Assembly (NCBI GenBank): GCA_009469685.1
Contig: SSTA01000072.1
Span: 1 to 11,522, forward strand
Reading direction: 5' to 3'
DNA length: 11,522 bases
Source of the DNA: Azonexaceae bacterium
Lineage (GTDB): Bacteria; Pseudomonadota; Gammaproteobacteria; Burkholderiales; Rhodocyclaceae
The notes under the pieces are model-generated. The model was given only the letters and a program-made list of their open reading frames with translations. It searched no databases and was not told where the DNA came from. Made by a program: the position numbers and the translations under genes. How positions within the stretch are numbered: the first letter of the stretch is position 1; each line of letters opens with the position of its first letter. Shown piece by piece: positions 7,494-11,522 of the stretch.

Positions 7494-9005
7494 TCAATGC
7501 TTGGTGTGCTCGTGCAGGGGTTCTGCGTGGTGGGTTTCCGCCGCCGCCCGGTGGTGCAGGGTGGCGTGAACGTCCTCGCGGGGAGTCGGACGCCCCACCC
7601 GCTGGGGTAGCAGGGAGCCGATCACCATGCCGACGAAGCCTATGGCGAGCCCGATCAGTTGAGGCGGAACGGGGCTCTCTTCGACGAGGAACTCGATCAG
7701 GAGCCAGGAGCTGAGCCCGCCGATAATCGAGGCCAGGGCGCCCTGGGTGGTGGCCCGCTTCCACAACGCGCCCGCAAAGAGTGGCACGAAGGCGCCGGCC
7801 AGGGTGACCTTGTACGCATTTTCGACCATCTTGAAGATGGATGCGTTGGAATAGAGGGCGAAGCCGAGCACCACGCAGGCGAAGCCGACGATGGAGAAGC
7901 GCATCACTTTCAGGAAGGAGCGATCCCCCATGCCCGGGAACATTGGGCGCAGGATATTTTCCGCGAAGGTCACCGAGGGGGCCAAGAGGGTTGCCGACGA
8001 ACAACTCATGATGGCGGAAAGGACGGCCCCGAAGAAGATGACTTGGGCAAAGAGCGGGGTATGACTGATAACGAGGAGCGGCAGGACCTTCTGGAAATCC
8101 TCCGGTGCGTCGGAAGCAAGCATCGGCCCGTACTGGCCGGGGTCTATCAGCGTCGCCGAGTAGGCGATGAACATCGGCACGAAGCAGAAGCAGAAGTAGA
8201 TCGAGGCACCCAGGATGGATCCCCAAACCGCGACCTTGGCACTCTTGGCCGAGGTGATGCGCTGGAAGACGTCCTGCTGGGGAATCGAGCCCAGCATCAT
8301 GGTCACCCAGGCACCCAGGAAGGTGACCCAGAGCAGCGGGTCGGGCTCCGGGAAGAATTCGAACTTGCCTGCAGCGGCCGCGTGGTCGATGACGACGCCG
8401 GCGCCGCCGGTCTTGTCGGCCATTACCGTGGCGATGAAGAAAAGGCCGCCCATGCTTACCGCCATTTGAACGAAATCGAGGACCGCCACCGACAGCATGC
8501 CGCCAAAGGTGGTGTAGGTGAGCACCACAGCAGCACCGAGGATCATCCCGGCAGTCTGGCTCAAGCCATCGTTGGTCACGACGTTGAGGATGAGCCCGAG
8601 GGCCTTGATCTGGGCCGACACCCAACCCAGGTAGGAGGCGACGATGCACAGGGTTGTGACGACCTCGACGGTGCGGTTGTAGCGCATCCGGTAGAAGTCG
8701 CCGAGGGTGAGGATGTTGAGCTTGTAGAGGTAGCGGGAGAAGAGCACCCCCGCCAGGATCAGGCACATGCTGGAGCCGAAGGGGTCGGCGACCACGCCGC
8801 CCAGGCCCTCCTTGACGAAGGTGGCCGAGACGCCGAAGACGGCCTCGGCGCCGAACCAGGTGGCGAAGACCGTGGCCATCACCACGGGAAGCGGCAGGCT
8901 GCGGCCCGCGACGGCGAAGTCCTTGGCGTTGTGCACCCGCGTGGCGGCCAGCAGTCCGATGCCCACCGACACCATCAGGTAGAGGATGACGAACCAGAGA
9001 AGCAT
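7494..9005 (-). CDS. Sodium:solute symporter (SSS family, CHT-like)
   Basis: A 503-residue, strongly hydrophobic protein with about 12-13 membrane segments. I chose the ATG at 9005 (MLLWFVILYLMVSVGIG), which opens the first helix as in the family. An in-frame ATG at 9077 has a GGGAGG 10 bases upstream but adds 24 arginine-rich residues and lies upstream of the TATAAT at 9067-9072. Family features are KDFAVAGRSLPLP (28-40), ATWFGAEAVFG (48-58), TYTTFGGMLSVAVLDFVQM (163-181), LGSIPQQDVFQRI (238-250) and the Na+-site region AVLSAIMSCSSATLLAPS (327-344). The middle resembles the choline-transporter branch, but substrate cannot be read from sequence. Candidates given the next gene are arginine, ornithine, choline or another nitrogen compound. 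The tail (480-503) has 8 His in 24 residues, which is unusual. Inner membrane. Confidence 0.88.
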   Translation of the reverse strand: MLLWFVILYLMVSVGIGLLAATRVHNAKDFAVAGRSLPLPVVMATVFATWFGAEAVFGVSATFVKEGLGGVVADPFGSSMCLILAGVLFSRYLYKLNILTLGDFYRMRYNRTVEVVTTLCIVASYLGWVSAQIKALGLILNVVTNDGLSQTAGMILGAAVVLTYTTFGGMLSVAVLDFVQMAVSMGGLFFIATVMADKTGGAGVVIDHAAAAGKFEFFPEPDPLLWVTFLGAWVTMMLGSIPQQDVFQRITSAKSAKVAVWGSILGASIYFCFCFVPMFIAYSATLIDPGQYGPMLASDAPEDFQKVLPLLVISHTPLFAQVIFFGAVLSAIMSCSSATLLAPSVTFAENILRPMFPGMGDRSFLKVMRFSIVGFACVVLGFALYSNASIFKMVENAYKVTLAGAFVPLFAGALWKRATTQGALASIIGGLSSWLLIEFLVEESPVPPQLIGLAIGFVGMVIGSLLPQRVGRPTPREDVHATLHHRAAAETHHAEPLHEHTKH

Positions 9006-9066
9006 GCCGAACCCCGCTCGACCCAGGACAGGAAAGGCGCCGCGGCGCGTGGCGCGGAAGCCGCGG

Positions 9067-9072
9067 ATTATA
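9067..9072 (-). promoter_or_regulatory. Candidate -10 box (TATAAT) for the symporter gene
   Basis: A perfect TATAAT on the minus strand in very GC-rich surroundings. It would give a transcription start near 9060 and a leader of about 55 bases to the ATG at 9005. No recognisable -35 element lies 16-18 bases upstream. If real, it excludes the longer start at 9077. Confidence 0.4.
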
Positions 9073-9173
9073 CGCATCGGGCCGCCGCCTCCCGGCGGGC
9101 GCCCGGCCCCCGGGAAGGCCGCGTCGGCAGGGGCTGGCGCGGTGGGGGAGATGCCCCGGCGCGGGGGAAATGC

Positions 9174-9192
9174 CGCACCCGATTTCCGTGCG
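9174..9192. promoter_or_regulatory. Dyad upstream of the sigma-54 promoter
   Basis: CGCAC, nine bases, then GTGCG: a 5-bp inverted repeat centred about 87 bases upstream of the predicted start near 9270. Its place and form would suit an enhancer-binding-protein site for the sigma-54 promoter at 9244-9259, but the arms are short and the region is GC-rich, so chance is possible. Confidence 0.2.
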
Positions 9193-9201
9193 CGAGCATT
9201 C

Positions 9202-9214
9202 TAAGACATTGAAA
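9202..9214 (-). promoter_or_regulatory. IHF-like site
   Basis: On the minus strand TTTCAATGTCTTA fits the IHF consensus WATCAANNNNTTR with one mismatch. It lies in the only markedly AT-rich stretch of this control region (about 9199-9235) and about 62 bases upstream of the predicted sigma-54 start. That is where IHF usually bends DNA so that an upstream activator can touch the polymerase. Confidence 0.45.
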
Positions 9215-9243
9215 AATAAACATATGGGAAATTTGCCCGCGGC

Positions 9244-9259
9244 TGGCACGGGGCCTGCA
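9244..9259 (+). promoter_or_regulatory. Sigma-54 (RpoN) promoter for the PEK-repeat gene
   Basis: TGGCAC-GGGGC-CTGCA fits the -24/-12 consensus TGGCAC-N5-TTGCW, with GG and GC exactly ten bases apart and one mismatch in the -12 element. The predicted start is near 9270, giving a leader of about 88 bases to the ATG at 9358. An IHF-like site lies upstream. The element points at the PEK-repeat gene and away from the symporter. Confidence 0.7.
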
Positions 9260-9357
9260 TCGGAAGGGGTGCGCGACACGGATCGCGCACGGCGGTCCCG
9301 GGACCCGACGGGCCCCGGCCGCCGGAGACCAACCCTTCACCTCGACAGGAGTCCATC

Positions 9358-9552
9358 ATGAGCAAGAAAGCCCTCCTCCCCCTGCTGACCGCCGCCCTGG
9401 CGCTCGCCGCCGGCAATGCCCTCGCCGCCGCCGGTTCCCTGGACGACCCGACCCTGATGCGCATCGAACGGCCGGAGAAGGTCGAGAAGCCGGAAAAGCC
9501 CGAGAAGCCCCAGAAGCCGGAAAAGCCCCAGAAGCCCGAGAAGCGCGGCTGA
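9358..9552 (+). CDS. Small exported protein with Pro-Glu-Lys repeats
   Basis: A 64-residue protein with CAGGAG 6 bases upstream of its ATG. Residues 1-23 are a clear Sec signal peptide: basic MSKKA, a hydrophobic Leu/Ala core, and a cleavage site after ALA (about 23/24). The mature part is about 41 residues: a short head (AAGSLDDPTLMRIER), then eight triplets PEK-VEK-PEK-PEK-PQK-PEK-PQK-PEK (39-62), then RG. There are no cysteines and no lipobox. The repeat is highly charged, proline-rich and probably extended, so it may span the periplasm or bind polyanions or peptidoglycan, but no function is known to me. The gene stands alone, between a sigma-54 promoter and a strong terminator. Signal peptide, ribosome site and terminator together make it a convincing gene. 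Confidence 0.8.
   Translation: MSKKALLPLLTAALALAAGNALAAAGSLDDPTLMRIERPEKVEKPEKPEKPQKPEKPQKPEKRG
9472..9543 (+). repeat. Eight tandem 9-bp units (PEK/PQK codons)
   Basis: Seventy-two bases made of eight 9-bp units coding (P/V)(E/Q)K. Most units read CC(G/C)-(G/C)A(A/G)-AAG, with third-base variation between copies, so they are old or under codon drift. Unit changes would keep the frame, so the array could vary in length between strains. Confidence 0.85.
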
Positions 9553-9566
9553 TCCCTCCTTTCCGG

Positions 9567-9600
9567 GCCGGCGCCGCCCAGGGCGCCGGCTTCTTTTTTT
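9567..9600 (+). terminator. Intrinsic terminator after the PEK-repeat gene
   Basis: A 9-bp perfect stem GCCGGCGCC / GGCGCCGGC with a 6-base loop (9576-9581), followed directly by TTCTTTTTTT (9591-9600). It starts 15 bases after the stop codon and separates this gene from the TetR promoter, which begins 8 bases later. Confidence 0.93.
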
Positions 9601-9607
9601 CGGGTCC

Positions 9608-9636
9608 TTGACAAAAAAGAACGAACGTTCTATAAA
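9608..9636 (+). promoter_or_regulatory. Sigma-70 promoter of the TetR gene
   Basis: TTGACA (9608-9613), a 17-bp spacer and TATAAA (9631-9636): a perfect -35 box, ideal spacing and a 5-of-6 -10 box. The expected start is 6-8 bases beyond the -10, that is at or next to the ATG at 9643, so the transcript should have almost no leader. The spacer holds the inverted repeat at 9618-9631. Confidence 0.88.
9618..9631. promoter_or_regulatory. Probable TetR-family operator (autoregulation)
   Basis: AGAACG-AA-CGTTCT is a perfect 6-bp inverted repeat with a 2-base centre. It fills most of the spacer and touches the -10 box, so a bound repressor would block polymerase. A related sequence occurs at 10299-10312. 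The position makes the adjacent TetR-family protein the natural ligand-controlled binder; binding itself is inferred. Confidence 0.75.
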
Positions 9637-9642
9637 TTCGCC

Positions 9643-10248
9643 ATGGGCAAAGGCGAAGAAACCCGGCAAACAATCCTCGATTCGGCGGTGGCGCTGGCCA
9701 GCCAGGTCGGCATTTCCGGCCTCTCGGTGGGCAGCCTGGCCGAGAAGACGGGCATGTCGAAGAGCGGTCTGTTCGCCCACTTCGGTTCCAAGGAGGAGAT
9801 GCAGCTCGCCGTCGTGCGGGCCACGCAGGAGCTCTTCCTGGAGACGGTCATGCGGCCGGCGCTGCGCGAGAAGCGGGGCCTGCCGCGCCTGCGCGCCATC
9901 GTCGCCAACTGGCTGGTCTGGGCCCGGCGCAGCCGGCTGCCCGGCGGCTGCCCGCTGGCCGCCGCCGCCCACGAATTCGACGGCCAGCCCGGCCCGGTGC
10001 GGGACGAGGTGTCCCACGCCCTCGGCCTCTGGCGGCGCGCCCTGGCCGACGCGATAGGCAAGTGCGTCGAGGCCGGCGACCTGCGCCCGGATACGCCGGT
10101 GGAGCAGGTGGCCTTCGAGATCAACGGCCTGGTGCTCGCCTGCCTCCAGGACAGCCAGCTCTTCCAGGATCCCGAGTCGGAGCAGCGGGCCATGACCGCC
10201 TTCGACCGGCTGATGTCGCACCACGCCCCCAACCCCGCGAAGGAGTGA
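9643..10248 (+). CDS. TetR/AcrR family transcriptional regulator
   Basis: A 201-residue protein. The N-terminal domain (about 6-52) has the TetR pattern ETRQTILDSAVALASQVG, followed by the helix-turn-helix LSVGSLAEKTGMSKSGLFAHFGSKEEM (27-53). The C-terminal domain (about 60-195) should bind a small ligand and dimerise; it contains RLPGGCPLAAAAHEFDGQPG (98-117), a stretch seen in one TetR subfamily, but the ligand cannot be inferred. The ATG at 9643 is the only sensible start, yet no Shine-Dalgarno precedes it (AAATTCGCC), and the -10 box ends 6 bases before it, which suggests a leaderless mRNA. An inverted repeat in its own promoter points to autorepression. The GNAT gene follows after 4 bases, so it is a likely target or partner. 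Confidence 0.95.
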   Translation: MGKGEETRQTILDSAVALASQVGISGLSVGSLAEKTGMSKSGLFAHFGSKEEMQLAVVRATQELFLETVMRPALREKRGLPRLRAIVANWLVWARRSRLPGGCPLAAAAHEFDGQPGPVRDEVSHALGLWRRALADAIGKCVEAGDLRPDTPVEQVAFEINGLVLACLQDSQLFQDPESEQRAMTAFDRLMSHHAPNPAKE

Positions 10249-10252
10249 CGCC

Positions 10253-10861
10253 ATGGACCTTCCCCTGCATCCGGCTTTTTTTTCGCCGATAAATAGCACG
10301 ATCGTTCGTTCTCAGGATGGCGCCCCCTTGGTGCCGGCCATGGGGGTGGAACCCCGGGGTGAGTCCTTCCGTCTGCGCGCCGCGGGCCCCGGCGACCGGG
10401 AAGGGGTGGCGGCCTTCCTGGCGCGCCTGGACCGGGAGACCCGCTACCTGCGTTACTGGTCCCACGCCGAGGCGGCCAACCTGGCCCTGCTCGACCGCCT
10501 GGACGCGGCGGACCATGCGGCGCGGGAGACCCTGCTGGCGGTGGTCCCCCGGCACGGCGGCGAGTGGATCGTCGGCCATGCCGAATGGGTGGCGGACGAG
10601 GTCTGCGCCGCCGGGGATGCCTCCTGCGGCGTGGAGGCGGGGCTCATGGTGGAGGGTGCCTGGCGCCGGCGCGGCATCGGCCGGGCGCTGCTCGGCGGGC
10701 TGGCCCGCCTCGCCGCCGCCGTGGGCTGGCGGCGCATGCACGGCGAGGTGCTCCATTCCAACGACCCGATGATGAAGCTGGCCCGCGGCTTCGGCTTCCG
10801 CACCGGGCGCAGCGGCGACCCGCGGACACTGCGGGTGGAGCTGACGCTCCCCACCCCGTGA
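10253..10861 (+). CDS. GNAT family N-acetyltransferase
   Basis: A 202-residue reading frame. The GNAT domain runs from about 39 (FRLRAAGPGDREGVAAFLARL) to 197. The acetyl-CoA-binding loop is GAWRRRGIGRALL (135-147), with the R-R-G-I-G-R pattern, preceded by strand VEAGLMVEG (127-135). It resembles the stand-alone or C-terminal GNAT domains related to the PatZ/Pka protein acetyltransferases (ETRYLRYW at 62-69; GEVLHSNDPMMKLARGFGF at 164-182), but the substrate is unknown. I took the ATG at 10253 because AAGGAG lies 7 bases upstream and it follows the TetR stop by 4 bases. The rival is the ATG at 10340 (173 residues): residues 1-29 here do not look like the family and their DNA carries a T8 run and an operator-like sequence. 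Likely cytoplasmic. Confidence 0.85.
   Translation: MDLPLHPAFFSPINSTIVRSQDGAPLVPAMGVEPRGESFRLRAAGPGDREGVAAFLARLDRETRYLRYWSHAEAANLALLDRLDAADHAARETLLAVVPRHGGEWIVGHAEWVADEVCAAGDASCGVEAGLMVEGAWRRRGIGRALLGGLARLAAAVGWRRMHGEVLHSNDPMMKLARGFGFRTGRSGDPRTLRVELTLPTP
10288..10312 (+). promoter_or_regulatory. Second operator-like repeat with weak -10, inside the 5' end of the GNAT frame
   Basis: CGATCG-TT-CGTTCT (10299-10312) matches the operator at 9618-9631, read on the opposite strand, with one arm identical (AGAACG) and the other at 4 of 6. A GATAAA (10288-10293, 4 of 6 to the -10 consensus) lies just upstream, but no clear -35 is present. If used, the transcript would start near 10300 and the acetyltransferase at the ATG at 10340. 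Confidence 0.45.
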
Positions 10862-11042
10862 ATTGCGTGGCCCCCCACCCCCTGGCCCCCGCCCCGGGGG
10901 CGGGGGAACTCAACTGCTCGCTTTGCTCGCCTGTCACGGGGAGCTACGAGTCGGTCACGGTGCGGATTGCGGCTCCGCCGCGAGCCGCTTCGCCTTGGGG
11001 CGGCCCGGCGGCGAAGCTGCGTCGGGGAGCGTTGCGGTTTTC
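10862..11042. other. Non-coding stretch with GC hairpins after the GNAT gene
   Basis: No convincing gene is seen. It contains a C/G palindrome (10886-10906; 10-bp arms around one base, so a real stem of about 8 bp). There is also a 7-bp stem GCGGCTC/GAGCCGC (10969-10988, 6-base loop) and an 8-bp stem GCTTCGCC/GGCGAAGC (10987-11017, 15-base loop). None is followed by a T-tract, so if transcription of the GNAT gene ends here it does not use a classic intrinsic terminator. Reading frames through here are arginine/proline-rich and frame-independent. Confidence 0.5.
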
Positions 11043-11247
11043 GTGGGAGCGCCGCCCCCGGCGCGATTGCGGCGCTTCCGGGCGCGCCCACGGGAAACGC
11101 CGACCCCGAGCCGTCCGGAAAGCACATCGGGATACGGCGCGCGGCAGGAAATGCCTTTCCTCCCGCGGCGCCCTCGCGCCCCTGCGGCCGGATCGTGCCT
11201 TTCCAGCGGCCATCGCAAGGGCATCGCGGCGAGGACGCCGCTCCCAC
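11043..11247. repeat. REP-like inverted pair (BIME/MITE-like element)
   Basis: The left end (11043-11069) starts GTGGGAGCG, and the right end (11221-11247), read on the opposite strand, starts the same way. The two 27-base ends match at 21 positions, including CGCGAT. The left unit folds on its own: GTGGG/CCCAC and GCGCC/GGCGC pair (11043-11053 with 11081-11091) around one mismatch. The right unit has AGCGGC/GCCGCT (11205-11210 with 11237-11242). A GTRG head plus an imperfect hairpin is typical of bacterial REPs linked to RAYT transposases. It lies between convergent genes, a usual place for REPs. No transposase is visible in the window. Confidence 0.6.
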
Positions 11248-11284
11248 TAAACCCTCCGCGCCTCTGCGGTGAGGCCTGGCCGCT

Positions 11285-11522
11285 TCAGAGCACCAGGCGG
11301 GTCAGCACCAGGACACCGCGACGCCCCGCGATGACGGCGAGATAACGGCGCTGGCGGGCCTGCTCGGACTTCAGTGCGGCCAGTTCGGCGACGATGGCCT
11401 TTTCCGGCTCCCGGTCCAGGGACTGGTGGATCAGGCGGGGCAGTCGCGGCAGCAGGACGGCCCACTGGGGCGCCTCCCGCTTCGCATGTTCGACCAGGCC
11501 GCGCCAGCCGATCTGCTCCTCC
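11285..11522 (-). CDS. ubiB: Probable UbiB (ubiquinone biosynthesis kinase-like) C-terminus, partial
   Basis: The last 78 codons of a gene that enters from beyond 11522 and stops at TGA (11287-11285). The end reads IGWRGLVEHAKREAPQWAVL then LPRLPRLIHQSLDREP, followed by a charged helix (AELAALKSEQARQRRYL) and a hydrophobic end (AVIAG..GVLVLTRLVL). This arrangement resembles the C-terminus of UbiB/ABC1-type atypical kinases, where the LLPxLPRLxH segment precedes membrane helices. UbiB supports coenzyme Q synthesis at the inner membrane. The kinase core is outside the window, so this is a moderate call. The two arginines inside the last hydrophobic stretch (GRRG) are unusual for a membrane segment. 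It is convergent with the GNAT gene. Confidence 0.6.
   Translation of the reverse strand, partial: EEQIGWRGLVEHAKREAPQWAVLLPRLPRLIHQSLDREPEKAIVAELAALKSEQARQRRYLAVIAGRRGVLVLTRLVL

Noticed and set aside
9005..9077. Longer symporter start at 9077
   Set aside because: It has an acceptable GGGAGG upstream, but the extension is arginine-rich, unlike the family, and contains a TATAAT that probably lies in front of the transcript.
7659..9212. Plus-strand frame of 517 codons opposite the symporter
   Set aside because: Its Gly/Glu/His-rich translation is the mirror of a membrane protein with clear SSS motifs.
9337..10299. Minus-strand frame of 320 codons covering the PEK and TetR genes
   Set aside because: It crosses a strong terminator and promoter on the other strand and shows no domain; the plus-strand genes have ribosome sites, signals and motifs.
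10863..11345. Overlapping Arg/Pro-rich frames on both strands after the GNAT gene
   Set aside because: Several frames are open at once because of very high GC and hairpin repeats; none has a ribosome site plus a recognisable domain.

Overview
The window is high-GC DNA, dense with genes, and looks like a Betaproteobacterium, most likely near Rhodocyclaceae/Zoogloeaceae. Pointers are the prkA-yeaH-spoVR gene set, an apparent UbiB C-terminus (ubiquinone user), Proteobacterial-type sigma-70 and sigma-54 promoters, and G+C-rich codon use throughout. The genus cannot be fixed from the sequence alone.

Positions 1-9005 are read from the minus strand. In transcription order they hold: a CHT/SSS-type sodium:solute symporter (9005-7494); a one-chain arginase + ornithine aminotransferase fusion (7341-5260); PrkA/YeaG AAA+ serine kinase (5151-3229); YeaH VWA-domain protein (3179-1914); SpoVR/YcgB (1711-188); and the start of a membrane-anchored alpha/beta hydrolase (198 to beyond position 1), which overlaps the spoVR stop. 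The last four look like one stress-response operon. Their E. coli counterparts are linked to nitrogen starvation and stationary phase. The upstream symporter and the arginine-to-glutamate-semialdehyde fusion also concern nitrogen, so the strip may be a nitrogen-scavenging and stress block. That link is an inference.

Positions 9006-9357 form a divergent control region. It has a minus-strand TATAAT for the symporter and, on the plus strand, a near-consensus sigma-54 promoter with an IHF-like site upstream. The sigma-54 promoter points at a 64-residue exported protein made largely of eight Pro-Glu-Lys-type triplets, followed by a strong intrinsic terminator.

Positions 9601-10861 (plus strand) hold a TetR-family regulator and a GNAT acetyltransferase. 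The TetR gene has a textbook promoter whose 17-bp spacer carries an inverted repeat. The start codon falls at the expected transcription start, so the mRNA is probably leaderless. A second, degenerate copy of the inverted repeat lies within the first codons of the acetyltransferase reading frame, which makes its start uncertain.

Positions 10862-11284 have no convincing gene. They contain several GC hairpins and an inverted pair of GTGGG-headed REP-like sequences between convergent genes. The window ends inside the C-terminus of a minus-strand gene, probably ubiB.

No rRNA, tRNA, CRISPR array, insertion sequence or phage gene was seen. The most unusual items are the arginase-OAT fusion, the sigma-54-driven PEK-repeat miniprotein and the self-contained, apparently leaderless TetR circuit.
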